From Rhynchospora pubera (lineage: Eukaryota; Streptophyta; Magnoliopsida; Poales; Cyperaceae), in contig CM051461.1 in the NCBI GenBank assembly GCA_028095005.1, positions 57,889,840-57,953,839 on the forward strand: a stretch of 64,000 bases of DNA, written 5' to 3'. The translations under genes and the position numbers were made by a program. The notes under the pieces are model-generated. The model was given only the letters and a program-made list of their open reading frames with translations. It did not search any database and was not told the origin of the DNA. Below, piece after piece: positions 11,513 through 25,280 of this stretch. The stretch's first letter is position 1. Each line of letters opens with the position of its first letter.

Positions 11513-12048
11513 GCAAAATAGTATATAAGTTTCCACTGACTTTTTATAACATTATATAAGATGCTTGAGTGTTATTTTGGTAACTGTAACAAAACTTGTG
11601 TGATGCAAGAGCTTCTGTAGATCTTACCATACCTGAAGTGGTACGAACTTGCTCGATCTATAGTAAAATAGATGTATACAATTAAGTTGTACAAGTCCAT
11701 GTTCAAGCTACAGTATGGCCTATGCATCAGTATACTTATTAATTGTTTCAGTATTTGACTTCCTTTCTTTTTTTTCTGAACAGAGAGATTGGAATCTATG
11801 AGACTATTCTGCTCCAAACTCAGATATGAAGATTAATTATTAGCTATTCAGTTGTTGCTGTTGCTGAAGTTTGTTACTGCATGCTATCTGCAATGTAGTT
11901 GTTAAACTCAGTTTAGTTGAATTTAGATATCTGGACCTATATCTAGAGTATTTTGCTGTTTTATTATTATTATTATGAACCTTTTCTTTGCATGAATATT
12001 TTGCTTAGAATTTTTTATGAGTCTTGTTGGAAATGAAATCCTTTGTAC

Positions 12049-12229
12049 CAGTGGCGGATCTAGAAAAAATATCTAGGTGGGTCTGACAACCTCTGTTTAA
12101 GTCTTCAGCCCCACTTTTGAGTACTCCAATGGCAGAAAAAATTAGCTGGGGCTAAAGGGGGGCTCCAAGGGCTCGACGGCGTGAGGTGGGGCTCTAGCCC
12201 CACCCGCCCCGGTGGTAGATCCGCCCCTG
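12049..12229. mobile_element. Short non-autonomous hAT element (CAGTGGCGGATC family)
   Basis: The 181-bp insert starts CAGTGGCGGATCTAG and ends TAGATCCGCCCCTG, which are inverted repeats of each other. It is flanked by a perfect 8-bp duplication, CTTTGTAC, at 12041-12048 and 12230-12237. Eight-bp duplications are characteristic of hAT. A close copy lies at 35353-35532. Confidence 0.85.
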
Positions 12230-12237
12230 CTTTGTAC

Positions 12238-15192
12238 CTATAAATTCTCCTTTGAGGTTATATGGGAAATTGAAGCTGCCTTGTTATTAATTTAAATGAA
12301 TTCATATATACAGGATATGGCCTGAATTACTGGTTTGTAGTGATTGAGGTTGATTACATGCAGTGTGTAATATGTATGCCATCATTTCCTCATCGATACC
12401 TCACTGGTATATATGTTACAACTTACAAAAGTAAACTCGCATGAAATAGAACCAAGTAGACCGTTAGCATCAAGAAATCTAGTAGAGATAAAAAATAAAT
12501 AAATATAATAAAAAAACAGATGACTTGACAAGTAACTCGGCATTGGCTCTCCCAACTAACCTTCAAAAAAGACAAGTAACTCAGCATGCACCCAAATATA
12601 AATTGATACAACCATGATTCTGAAAATCTGTGTGCAGTCAAAAGCACAATTGCCATCATAATTTTGTTCTCTCTTTCATTTGAGGAAATGCCATTTTGCT
12701 AACATTGTTAACTTTAGTCGGGAACTTGTAAGAAAGAAAAATGTAATTTGTAACTCACAGAAGGGCTAAAACACAATTCAAATAATAACAATTTTCAGAA
12801 AAGAAGTGAACAAACTAATGTACAAGTCAATGACTATATATAAAGAGGCAGACATGTATCTCCTTATCATTTATCAAGCTGTGATGTTCCAATGAAAGGA
12901 GTGAAATTGAGGCTAAATGTGCAGTGTTTTTTTTAATTTAGTTATGGGATTTATCTGCGACCACTATACCATTCAAACAAAAGAAAAGGTCGTCAGTTAT
13001 ATTACCAATTAACCACCATACCCCAAAAAATTGAACACACATAAAGTATTAAAATCCTTTGATGTTTAGCCATCCTATTAGTTGATAACTTGAAGTCTTG
13101 AATTACAAATTTACAACTCAGTCAATATGCAAATTAATGCAACAAAAGGAGTAGACCATAAAAAATTAATTAACGCGGTATTGGGTGATACACTAATTAA
13201 TTGTTTGGTCGATACTGAAGTATAACGCGTAATTCCGTGATATGGTAATTAATTGTCGGGACATGAACCCTCTAGACTACAAAGGTAACAGCATTATGTT
13301 TTGCAAGTAAAAGATCAAAGGTAAAATATAAAAATACAATATTTGTTATGGCAGGTCTACCACATTTGCTTTGCAATTTCTGTCATATTTATGCATGGAT
13401 GTTTCCTATATCCTGATTTTATGATATTACACAAAATGACAATTAATTCCTTTGTCGCTAATTACATTTTTAAGGCAAAATCATTTCATTTTTTTTTGGG
13501 CAGATATGAAACACGTAAACGAGCAGGAGGCGCAATTTTCTCTGACATGTTTTGTGGGGCCTAGTAAGTTTCACCAAAACCGGGTCAGGCCTTGTATCAG
13601 TTCATCAGCATTTAAAAATTATTTTATTAACACAAATTAAGGATGACATTGATTCGGACATTTCTTGGCAGCAGAGGCAATCATTCAAAATCTGACTCTA
13701 CCACATTCAAGATAATTCAAATATGAGATGACCCAAAATCGAATAACCTGAAGCCGAACAATACCCAAAATCTAAAATTGATCTAAGGCTGACTATTCCA
13801 AACTTGATTCGATCCAACATGAGATCAAATTCATACCAACCAAATCTGATTTAACCCAACTTGGACCTAATATACCCTTTTGTCACCATGGTAAAACATG
13901 CATCTTTTTTTTTTAAAGAAAAACATGGCAGTGGCTATCAAGGATTAGAACAAAACATGACCAGACTTGAGAACTACTTTGACCAAATTTGGACAAGAAG
14001 CCTACCCAACACAAATAATTAAAAAAAAAAATGGCTCCAAATATGACTCAACCCAACACACTAAGACAATTCATTATCCGACAATTCTCTGAATCAAAAT
14101 AAATTCAAACTAAATTTATATATATATATATAACAAACTGGACCCCCTCGACTCAAGTCACCAGGCCTAAAAATCGAAGAATATTTCAGTTTAATCGATC
14201 TTTATATTGTCGGATACAATTTCATTTAAATAAATGAATTCAAAGAACTTACTTAAATACAAGGTTTTTTTTTTACGTTCGATGTATATAATAACGATAG
14301 TTTAAATTTATGTTGATGTTGAACGGGATGGAGCTGTCTTTGTTTTCAGAAGCTTCAGTGTCAGTGTGGCTTATCTTCTATTATTTTTGAGATTTTGTAA
14401 TAATTGGTATTAATTTGAAGCCAAGTTTAGGAAACTATTTTAATGATTCATTTCTGTCAAAGCTGTTATGTCCTTATCAAATTAATTTATTTAATTTTTG
14501 TTTATGAATTCCATTGTTTATAAATTTGTTATGAATCATTTTCTCTTTTGGAAAGGATAGGACTTTCTACTATATAATGAGATTCAAAATTAAATTTCAA
14601 TAAAACAGAGCATTTTTCTGTATAAAAAAAAAAGAACAGAAACAGAGCAGAGCATTTCAACCAGTAGATACTCAACTGAAGACCGGAAATAATAATTGTC
14701 ATAATCAAGTCTTCAATATTAACTCCTGCTCTTTCAATTATTTTTTTTTTTAAAAATCATTCTGAGAGCCTTACTTCCAACCAATACAATCAGCTATAAA
14801 TTAGGAGAAATGGTGAGCACTATACAATTTTTTTCCCCCCGTGCCAGCTATGTATGGCAATAAAGAATAAGTTAAATTAACAAGGGCTAATTCTAGTGTC
14901 AATCCCCACTTCTAAGAAATTAAATGACCTAAAAAACAATCCCCATTTTACCAATTGTTATTTGTAAATATTCCTGTACATTTGGATGGTTCAAGCGGCA
15001 TGCAATGGCATTGTAAATGTATGATGTTTTCCCATTTTATTACCTGTCCAAATTTAAAGCAACAAAAATGAATAAATGTGTTAAAAGTAGTATGATATAC
15101 TTTTAAGTATTTGTAGCCATGTAAAAATGAACCAAAATGATAGTTTTAAATATATAAAGTCTGGCTGATACCTTGTTGCAAATGAACTGTTG
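12238..15192. other. Intergenic, no gene seen
   Basis: AT-rich spacer between gene B and the 3' end of the 5-phosphatase gene. From 13650 to 14150 there is a weakly repetitive ACCCAA/GATCCAA-type stretch. No coding sequence or bounded transposon was found. Confidence 0.55.
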
Positions 15193-18180
15193 CTATGAAA
15201 GCAACTCCTCTGCCCCAACTTTCATGTTAGGAGTAGAAAAATGCTTTTTCAGTTTTGAATCGAGTACTCCAACCTCAACTATGAAAGCAGCACAAACTGG
15301 GCGGTGATCAGAGAATCTTGATTCCCCTCTGAAGTACGATAATTGCACAATCCCATCGCCATGCCATAGTATTCTATCACACCTGAAAAAAAAAATAAAA
15401 GAAAAACTTACTTTCTACTGAATACTATTTTCGCAAACATAAAACTTGTAAGTGGATTGTTGATTATAATCTGTGTAAATTTATTATTTATACAAACAGC
15501 TTATCCAAAAGACTTTGAGGTTGTTATTAATCCTATCATGAGAACACCATCCAGGGAAATTCATAAAGAAATCAGCTCAATTCAAATTCAAATTATGCCC
15601 AAATGAACCCAATTATGCTTGCCTGAATCAGTACAGTAAATCCTTCCAATTAAAATAGATATAACATCACTTGTACTTTAAAATAAGAAACATGCCTCAT
15701 GTTATCTATCGACTTACCAAGCGGGAGTTCTTCTTTTCTTCTTTGAAGTGAGCATGTCTCCTAAATATTCATCGGAGTTATTAGAGTATTTGTATGTGGG
15801 GGCAAAATAAATCTTTCCCTCACTAAATCCCTTAAACACGCGTTCAGCTTCCCTCTCTATCTTGAGTTGATCGTTTTCAAAGAGTGCATCCCAGTTGTTC
15901 TGTTCAAGGAGTAGTTTTGTCTCATAGTAGCTCAAGGCAATTCGATAGTTCAAGTCTCCAAGCCATATCACCCGACTACACCAATCAAAATGCTAAAAGA
16001 TTTCAGTACACTAAGTACAATAAAATAGAATTCGGGCTTTCTACTTTGTTTTATATCTTGGATTTTCAGATCATATGTTCATGTACAGAGAAGCCAGCCA
16101 GGTAATGGTTGCTAAAGATATAAAAATAATAATAATAAGTATTCCTGTTCTTACTCATGATCTAATATTTTGTGTGGAATCCTACGACCAGATCTTTTAC
16201 ATATCCTTTTGAATTGTGTGTGCTTCAAAATTTCAATGACATCAAGGTTTCTCCTTAATTCATCGCCTTCCTTCTCCCCTGAAGCTAGATGGCTACAGAC
16301 GAAGCAGAGGCTTGTTTGGTGCAATGACATGCTCACTGATATGCATCCCTGAAAATTAATTAGAGACAAATGATGATGCACAACAAACTTAAGAAAATAA
16401 GCATACAGAAAGGCCAGTCACTGTAGATAAATATATTACCTTGTTACCAAGATAGTTCATGATCCCTCGCCCAACTGAAGAAAGTCTGACATGGCTGACA
16501 TGTGGGGACAACTCCTTCCTTACCCAAACTGAAAGAAAAATGCCGACCATTTGCTTACTCGCCACAAGGCAATACTTCTCATGGCTCCAAGTGTTAGAGA
16601 AATCCAAATCATCTGCTGTAAAACTAGTAGATCCTTCATCTCCTCCTTCCTCCTCTGACGAGTCACTGACACTCATATTTGGCTTCTTGCATAGGAAACA
16701 TGACTTTTTATTACTCCTATGAGCCATCCCCAAGGGGCAATTGCACGATTTTAGTCGTATACCATGTGATAGGTTGAAGCTCCGCTTTGCTTCTTTTAGA
16801 GAAGATTTAGATATATTTAAGTTAGAGGTGTTTGCACAGGAGTCAAATGAGAGTAATGTGGTTAGACTGGATTGAGGGGAGTTTAACTTTGAAAATGGAG
16901 AATGGTGATAATATGGTGAAATGGAGGGGTCGTTGCTGTTTAAAGGTCTGTTTAGTGCTTTGTTTATTAAACCAAGCCATCGCATGGCCGGCTCATTGTC
17001 TTCTACCAGGACGCTTCCAGCATTTAAAGGAACTATTTCTTGAAACCTATAACACACATGACCAATAAAATATGAGCTAGTACTCAGCATTAAAAAGGTA
17101 ACTTAAAGTTGAAACAACATTTTATTTATTTCCTTGTTTGACCAAATATCGTATTATTTCTGTTCTTTATTCTAACTGAGTTCTTTTTATGCAGAAATAA
17201 AATAATGACATAAAGAGGGATAGAAAATAAAACCAAATATTTATGGATTAAATATTCAAATATTCATAGTGTATAATACCCCAAAACATAGATATCAGAG
17301 TGATCATCAGATGGGAGAAAATCATTAAGGTCCAGTCCTGGATGGGGAGGGTTACCACCTACATTCCATGTTGCAACAAATATCCTGTTCAAAAAATTTT
17401 ATATATAAATTATTTAAATAAAATTGATACACAAAGTAAAACTAGTTCAATTACGATATATATTTTACAGACAAATACCTGAAAGCCTCAGTATGTACAG
17501 AACTATTCTTCGGAGAGCCAAAGTCACCAAATATGTGGCCATCTGATTCGCATATACAGTTGGAAATAATATTAACTTCTTTTTGTTCACTATGAAAATT
17601 ATGAAAAAAATTATATTGAAACTACAAAAAGATTGATAATGTGAAAAATAGAACTTCAAGTCATACCGGTTAATGTTTTGAAAATTCTGGGAGATGAAAA
17701 GGGTGAATGAAGTGGGCTCCCTCCAAAATAAGCTGTCAATTGATAATATTAAATATCAGAAAATGCCAAATTAGTCTGGACAAAATCACTCATTAATTAT
17801 TTAGGAAACATTTTCCGTGTTTTAGCTTGATTATTTTACAGAATGTACAAACTAGAAAGGCACAGCTCCAATAAATTAAACAGTGAACTGTAGAACTCAA
17901 CTTCTCTTTTCTTCTGAGGCTGCGATGTTTGAATAAATAAAAAGTCTACAAAAGCTGGAAAAATTAGGTAAGCAAAGAGAACCAACCAGGATTTAAGACA
18001 GGGTCATCATATTTTCTCACAGCATTCTTCTCTTTCTTCCCAAAAACTTTTGAAAGAAAGAACTGCATTACCAAAATTTAGACCAATTAGCAGCAACATA
18101 AAAGTTACAGTCAAAATTCAGGTTAATATATGGAAATAGGACAAGTGTACCTTTTTTCTAGTTTCATCTTTGAATGCCAT
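15193..18180 (-). CDS. Type I inositol polyphosphate 5-phosphatase
   Basis: Nine exons on the minus strand: 18151-18180, 17987-18062, 17667-17732, 17479-17578, 17280-17384, 16440-17046, 16155-16348, 15718-15975 and 15193-15382. All have GT-AG borders and compatible phases; they sum to 1626 bases, or 541 residues. The N-terminus is MAFKDETRKK followed by FFLSKVFGKKEK. The catalytic domain opens with RIFVATWNVGG and GFQEIVPLNAGSV. It carries both family signatures, VIWLGDLNYR and RRTPAWCDRIL, plus FAPTYKY and FSDHRPVCAAF. A long variable insert in exon 6 holds Cys-rich and acidic Ser-rich parts. The enzyme removes the 5-phosphate of inositol phosphates or phosphoinositides in the cytosol or at membranes. 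Substrate preference cannot be read here. No defect is visible. Confidence 0.9.
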
Positions 18181-18519
18181 TTCACTAATTAGGTATCCTT
18201 CTTTACTTTTCCAATTGCAAACTGAATTATATGAAGCATTCAACAGAGAGGTGGTCACGAACAGGTACCTGCATTAAGAAAGTTTGTGAATCAAAACAAA
18301 AGTAGGTTTAATCCAATTGAAGCCTAAATTATATAAAAAAAATCACTTGTTACAATACACATTAAAAAATAAACAGGGAAAAAAAAGAAAAAAAAGAACT
18401 GCTATTAACCTAGAGCAAAGGAAATCGAAGCCAAAATTTCAAACCAAGATACATCAGGCAAGACGACAAAGAAAGTAGAAAATCAAATAGAATTCTTATT
18501 TCAAACCTGAGAAACCAAG

Positions 18520-18520
<1 letters not shown>

Positions 18521-18591
<71 letters not shown>
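18521..18591. repeat. (TA)n microsatellite
   Basis: About 35 TA units, roughly 340 bases upstream of the 5-phosphatase start codon, in its promoter or 5'UTR region. Confidence 0.95.
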
Positions 18592-18593
<2 letters not shown>

Positions 18594-19419
18594 CAGAGAA
18601 AGAAATCAAATCTTATATAAAAATTGTCACTCTTTAATGATACTATCTTTCAAATCGCCTCTAAAGTCCTTTCATTGACCCCAAAATTATGTTCTTTATA
18701 CGAAACGAAATCAAAACAATAACCAAATTTGGAAAACAAATCAATTTTGGTACATTTCAAAAACCCCAAAACGACATACCTGGTAATGCACAAAAGCAAC
18801 TCTTGAAAACCCAAATCGAAATCTCAGTTAACCAGGGAAGGAAGCGCAAGAAAAGGGAAGAAAGAAGACAAGTGGTTTATAGAAAGGAAGCCAAGAGAGA
18901 GAATCCAAGGCATTGCATCCATGGGAGTTGACGATTGCACGTGCATCCCTCGTGGGTCTGGTCAAATCCGAGGGAAATGGAGAAATGTCTAGGAAAAGGA
19001 GAAAATAAAGAAAAAGAAAGAGAAAGGGGAGAAGAAACGCACTTCTAGATTGCGCGCTCGCTTTCCTGTGTAATTTTCTGTTTTGTTTTTTTCTCTTCTC
19101 CCTTCAGAGTTCAGAATTCGATTTGATTGCTCAGAATCATCCTTTCACAAACCCCCAAATTGATCCAGATTTTTATAAACCAGTTAATTTTTCAGTTGCA
19201 CCCTCCAAATCATTTTTATTTAGAAACCGATGCATATTTTCAAATATTTTTTAGATGAAAATATTCCTTCTTGTCACTTGGTCAAATAGACATTTAAGAA
19301 TTTTGATGTAGTACTTTTCTTTTCTATCTCCAGCAACAAAATAAATTTCTATCTAAATTTTAATAAAACCTAAAATTAAATAATAATGTCCATCTGACAT
19401 GAGTTCGATCTATTGATAG
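18592..19419. other. Likely promoter / 5'UTR region of the 5-phosphatase gene
   Basis: Purine-rich on the plus strand (pyrimidine-rich on the minus strand) around 18820-19050, as is common in plant 5' leaders. The exact transcription start and any non-coding exon are not resolved. Confidence 0.35.
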
Positions 19420-20326
19420 CAGTGGCGGAGCCAGAAAATTTGACAATGGGGTTCAATAATTTATAGCATTAATATTGCAAGAAATTAAATAAATTCATAC
19501 AATATGTATATTGGAAAAATTCTGTTTAGGACGAGTTTTTATTAGGGATAAATTTAAATCATTCATTATGATTGATTACGGATCCAATGGTCCTTGAAAA
19601 ACTCATCCATGGCTATTTGGATTATTAGTGTCCTTTTGATCGTGCAATAGACAATTTAGACATTAACAATTGCTGGAGATATTTTACAAATCATTTTGAT
19701 TTTATTCCAATAAAGTACTCAAAAACTTTACTGAAAAAATATTAGGACACAAAATATAGAACAATTTTATAAAAATTATAAGTTATAATAGATTTTTTAT
19801 CTTCTAATTTACTTCTTTGAAGTCTCATCCTTTGAAATCGTAAAAGTATGAAATGTTATAAATAAACAACAAAAATAAAACATACTAAATCAATGCATAA
19901 AAATTATTATGGTTATTGATTAATCTTTATAATATTCAATTAAATAAACAAAAAATATCTATATATTAACAAAGTAAATTGTAAAGTTATATATTCAAGT
20001 CAAGTTCAATTAATAAGTTCCATATGCATGTGCTAATCATTACTAAAAGTGAAAGTTCATTTAATATTCGAGAAAGAAAAAATTAACATTTGTGGCAGTC
20101 TAATATATATATATGTTATATAAATAAATTTTTCCCATCAAGAATAAATTTTCCAAATCCAATATGGAGTTCACTAGTGGAATATATTTTGAATATCTAT
20201 GGGGTTCAAATATGCATATCTATAAAATATTTCATTTTGCAAGTGTGAACTTTTAAATATAGTATTATTTTTTATAAATTAATGGGGGTCAATTGACCCC
20301 CATGTCTTGAACTTAGCTCCGCACTG
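19420..20326. mobile_element. Non-autonomous hAT element, 907 bp
   Basis: Starts CAGTGGCGGAGCCAG and ends TTAGCTCCGCACTG, which are imperfect inverted repeats. The 8-bp flanks ATTGATAG (19412-19419) and ATTGATAA (20327-20334) differ at one base. The interior is AT-rich with no transposase reading frame. Confidence 0.7.
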
Positions 20327-20334
20327 ATTGATAA

Positions 20335-22356
20335 TAACCATACATATATCCTATTTGCAAACAACTTCCATTAAAGATGCAACAATTTTTTTTAAAACAA
20401 CATACAATAATTCATATTTGCAATCGTGCTGTAATTAAAACTTCCGTTTTTGTTTTGATTAATAAATTTCTTTGTAGGTTTGTGGCAATCGCCACCCTAC
20501 CCTGAAAAAAAAAACAATTCATATTGTAAAGATCTAAATGTAGTTCTAATTTTAGAAAAAAAAAAAGAAAAGTATCTTATTTTTGGCAATTAGAGTAAAA
20601 TAGTTTCCAAAGGTCAATGTGACAATTACAAAACCTATTTGAAACCGAATAGCAAGTTTTGTTTTTAAAAGATATCAAGGTTGTATTAAAATATCACTAT
20701 GTTGAAAATATGTTTAGCTGTAAAGAGAAACATTGTCTGGTAATATGTAAGAAATAGTTGGCGAAATGGCTGACGTAATTACAAATTGAATTATTATATT
20801 AGTGTAATATACTGAAATAAATTATGCATGTTCTTGTGCTACAGTTCTATTACTCATTTTATGCTTTCTTGAGAAAAGGGACAACAGATAGCTTGTTGCA
20901 TTTTGAAAATAGAACCAGGTGCTACATTTGTCCGATTTATTTCTTTTGAGTTGTAACTTTCAGCACGTTGCTACAATTTTTGTCAAATGGAAAATAAAAT
21001 TACTGGTTGGTCGCTGTATGTAGTTGTATAGTTAGACTAATGCTGATTATTACCTAACCAAGTCTAGTTGTAGCAAATCTTTTAGAATATCGTTAACAAA
21101 TTAAGTAAAACTAGAATGAAAATAGTCAATTGATAATTGACATATTTGTAATTATATGGGTAGTGAGTTATGATCCGGACAATAACCTTTTTATTTTCAA
21201 CATGTTGTACTTTCCGTTATGACTTCAGAACACTTTGAAGGTTTTTAATTTTGAAACTTGTGTAGGTCACAGCATTTCAATAAAGTGAGAAAGCGATATG
21301 TTTTTCTTTTATTTCTAGGTTAAAAAATATTGAAAATCATAAATGCTTTTTTTTCTTGGCAAAACAAAAAAAAAGAGTCTTAAGTGGCTAGGTCTTTTTC
21401 CATAATCTTTAATACTTATTCAATTAATGCTTAGGAAATTAAGAACTTAATTAGACTCTGTTTAAGGAAAATTAATACGTTCATCATTCAATAGTGCTAA
21501 AGAAATAAAAATTAATTCGAGATATTACTAGGGGAGAAAGTTTCTGGATTTGGGGGCCATTAAGTACCTTACATTTTTATATTCATTTGAAATTGTAATT
21601 TCGGTTGTTGTGACTTGGTTCAAGTATATCAGAATTCTACGATGTTTCTCGTCTTAAGAACTCTGAAATAAATTAAAATATTTTCGAAGCAACTAATTTG
21701 ATTGGAGCAAGAAACTTTTAGCAAAAGCAACCATTTTGAATTAGCAAATCCACCAATTAAAATACAGCTTCTGTAATTGTACTTGTCAGAGGGAAGATAC
21801 CACAATTTAATAAAAAAAATTATGGAGTGGATGGTTTGAGATTAAAAGACTGAAGCTGCATGCCTAATCCATTGGCTGCACCTTTTAATGGAAATATTTA
21901 AACTATAAAGCACCCTTGGTATTTGCATGAATCAAATTAATATAAAAATTCAGCAGAGATAATGCAAATGTATGTTAGACATGCTTGCTCCCATTTCTGA
22001 CATCAGACTACCGTGTAATGATTTAATGTCTTGGATGCAATGATGTCAAAATCATGTTACATGAATCTAAATCTAAATTTGATCAGACAGTTTAGATTAT
22101 TCATCATAATCACTGTAGCATTGTGCCATTACAACTGCAAATTGTGAACTCCCAAACAATCAATTAGGTTTCTTTGAAACAAATTACGGCTAATGTATTA
22201 TTTAGCACAAATTTCAGTAATTTTCATTGTTTTTCTATAGAAACATTATTTCAAATTGTATAGAAAAATTCTGCCGTGGATGAATTTTTTAGGGCCCATT
22301 CGAACCCTAATCAATCACAAACGTTCATCATTACTATTGTAGTAGTTCATCATTCT
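20335..22356. other. Intergenic, no gene seen
   Basis: AT-rich; no open frame with family resemblance and no element with clear ends. Confidence 0.5.
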
Positions 22357-22358
22357 GA

Positions 22359-22636
22359 ATAAATAATTCAGATTTCATAGAGGATTGCTAAAATGCTATG
22401 CAAAGCACGGATGGCCTTCATGCTACGGATTCGTTCTTGAATTTCATGCTTCAAATCACCGATCCAAACCGTTCATTATCTTCTTCATATTGAAATCTCA
22501 TTAGAAACCAAATTTTATATTTTTTTGAATTTTTTTACTATTTTTTTCAGATTTTTGAAAATCACTGTTATTGAATGGTCCATAATTTATTAGATTAAGT
22601 ATTTTAGCAATCCTCTATGAAATCTGAATTATTTAT
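22359..22636. mobile_element. MITE with ~33-bp terminal inverted repeats
   Basis: The arm containing ATTCAGATTTCATAGAGG near 22365 is the reverse complement of the arm at about 22603-22636. The interior shares the signature CCAAACCGTTCA...CCAAATTTTATATTTTTT with the elements at 24877, 25671, 26095 and 50208. No clean target duplication could be fixed. Confidence 0.6.
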
Positions 22637-22940
22637 AAAAAAAATCATCCACAAAAGAATTTATAAAAAATTTAATATAAAATTGCATTATAGCCATAAA
22701 AAAATTAAAATATCACCATCAAATTGCAAGTTAACGATCCGATTATAACACACCATGAAAGATACTGAGTGGGTCCTGTCCAACAAGTGCATCCGTTGGG
22801 ATAACTAAGTACAATTGTGGCAGGTATAAAGTATGAAGTATAAACCCAAAAAAAAATGTAATAAATTATTGGTACAGATGGACCAGGTTTAGTCAACGGT
22901 ACCATAGAAGAAAATGCGCCGCACGAGGCGTCTTGGTAAA

Positions 22941-23134
22941 GGGACCCGAATCTGGTGCCGCGCGGCACACCGTGCAGCGCGCGTACGAGCCGTCTGATCT
23001 GGATCGGACGGTTCATTTTTTACGGGCCTATCAATCTAGGTTACATGCACGGGGCTCCCTTGTCAATTGGATCTTGATCAGACGGCTAGAATGCTGCGCT
23101 GCACGGTGTGCCGCGCGGCACCAGATCTGAATTC
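22941..23134. mobile_element. GC-rich MULE-type MITE (GTGCCGCGCGGCAC family), copy 1
   Basis: The 194-bp insert has terminal arms containing TGGTGCCGCGCGGCACACCG and its reverse complement, identical over 29 bases. It is flanked by the 9-bp duplication CTTGGTAAA at 22932-22940 and 23135-23143. A 9-bp duplication points to the Mutator superfamily. Copy 2, at 57965, shows the same GGGA(C/T)CC start and GA(A/G)TTC end. Confidence 0.75.
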
Positions 23135-23307
23135 CTTGGTAAAGGGGCCCAGAGAGCAGATAGTTCACGGCGACGGCGATCAGTTGCTTTTCTTTTCTTC
23201 GGAAAAGAACCTCCCAACTTCCAATGCTTATTCCGTATTTGCCCCTCATTCGAAAGAAAATTAACTTATAATACAATAAATTTTGTGCTCTCCAGTCCCA
23301 AAAAAGA

Positions 23308-23523
23308 ATGAAATATATGAGACAGTTGTTCTCAATTAATTACTTTTTACTATTTTGTTTTTTTCTTTTCCAGTTAAGCCCGTTGGCAGTTATTTTTGTT
23401 TTTAATTTAGTGTAATTATGAAATATATGAGACAGTTGTTCTCAATTAATTACTTTTTATTATTTTTATTTTTTTCCAGTCAAGCCTGTTGGCAGTTATT
23501 TTTGGTTTTAATTTAGTGTAATT
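23308..23523. repeat. Tandem duplication, ~110-bp unit, two copies
   Basis: Unit 1 is 23308-23417 and unit 2 is 23418-23523. Each starts ATGAAATATATGAGACAG and ends in TTTAATTTAGTGTAATT, with a few substitutions and a short deletion. Confidence 0.85.
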
Positions 23524-24876
23524 GGTGTTTGTTATGCTTAGCAGGAGGACTGATTGGCAGAGCCGCAGAGCCACTAGAAAACAGGTCAACAGTACTTTGA
23601 TAAATGGTGAAACCGTGGAAAGAATATTCTAAAAACTGATAAATGAAATTAAAAAAGTTTTAAATTAAATATGAAAAATAAATAAGATTTTGTTAACATT
23701 TATAACGTGGTAAGAAAAACAGAGATTAAGTTCAAAGGGTGTGATATTATATCCAAAGTTAATACACTGCTGCAATAATCAAGGTCAGATTTTGAAAGTT
23801 GGTCGAAGATTAAAGTTGAGACTTCTAAATTTTGATTTTATATTTTATTTAAGAACTAATGTTAGTGGTAAAGAAACAGAAACTAAGAGCCCAAGAAGAG
23901 CTTCCAATAATGTTAGTGGTAAAAAAAGCAGCACTTTTCGAGTTAAATCGTAGTTAAATTTAAGATTTCAGTTGGAGAATATTTTGATATATTTTGATAT
24001 ATTAATTTTAGGACTTCACCTTACCTTTTTAAAGGTTGATTTTCAATATCTACTTTTTTAATTTAAGATAAATCGAACTGCAATTTTAAAATTTATGAAA
24101 AGCTCCCCCCTAAAAGTTCGGGGAACTTTCTTAAAAGAAATTCAGGGGACTTTTAGACAAATAGACGGGAGACACGTGTAATGTGAGTGCTCCATTGAAC
24201 CAGGGACCATGGTTGATGGATTCGGGATGATGATGTGTTTGTCCAATTGTCCAATTTTGTCGGAGCACACTAGTCACTTGATAACGATTTTACAATTTGG
24301 AATGGTGTTGTGGTGATTGTGTTGTCAAAGTTGCAATTGGTAAAAGATGAAAGATATTGAAAGATGCTCCGTTTTAAACAAGGTTTACATGTTTATATAT
24401 ATATTTTTTCGTATAAGCTTTAAATTCCTGGAGATTTATTAAAATAATTTTACAACTCAAATAATAACAAATACTGTACACAAGTGTAATTAAAATAATT
24501 TTTTGAATATTTATTTCAGGATCTCCTATATATTTAAGCATTGAGTTTGAAATTGTTGTACACAACTGTAATTAAAATATATTACTAAGTGAAATTAAAA
24601 ATGTTTATCCAATAAAGTTCGAATTTGAGTATGCAATTATGTCCAGAACAACACCAATCAGAAAAAGATTAAGACTGACTTATGAACTTGGCTAGCTCCC
24701 ATCATTTATGATCATAAATAGGCAAAAGCAACGGAGTCACATAGTCCAAAATTCATGCAACTTTTGATCGATAATGTTAGTACCATAAAGTGGTTACGAA
24801 CCTATTATAACAAACTATATAAAAAAAAAGAGAGAATATATCTTATAATGTGGTATAAATAATAGTAATATTATAA

Positions 24877-25280
24877 GAGATGGGCTAAAATCAGCCACGA
24901 CTGACGGATGCAACCGTCAGCTACGATCAAATCTCAATTTTCGAGATTCTAACAATCGATCCGAACCGTTCAATATGTTCTCCATATTAAAATCTCGTTG
25001 GAGACAAAATTTTATATTTTTCTGAAATTTTTTAGTATTTGTTTGATATTTTACAAAATTCTTAAACTAAACAATTCTGAACCCTTAAATAACTATGAAA
25101 TTTAAAAATCTTAAAAAAATAGTAAATAAAATCAGAAAAATATAAAATTTGGTCTCCAATGAGATTTCAATATGGAGAACACATTGAACGGTTTGGATCG
25201 ACTGTTAGAATCTCGAAAATTGAGATTTGATCGTAGCTGACGGTTGCATCCGTCAGTCGTGGCTGATTTTAGCCCATCTC
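24877..25280. mobile_element. MULE-type MITE with very long inverted repeats
   Basis: The 404-bp insert starts GAGATGGGCTAAAATCAGCC and ends with its reverse complement. The arms match for more than 100 bases, including GACTGACGGATGCAACCGTC, so nearly the whole element can fold back. The perfect 9-bp duplication ATATTATAA flanks it (24868-24876, 25281-25289). Confidence 0.85.
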
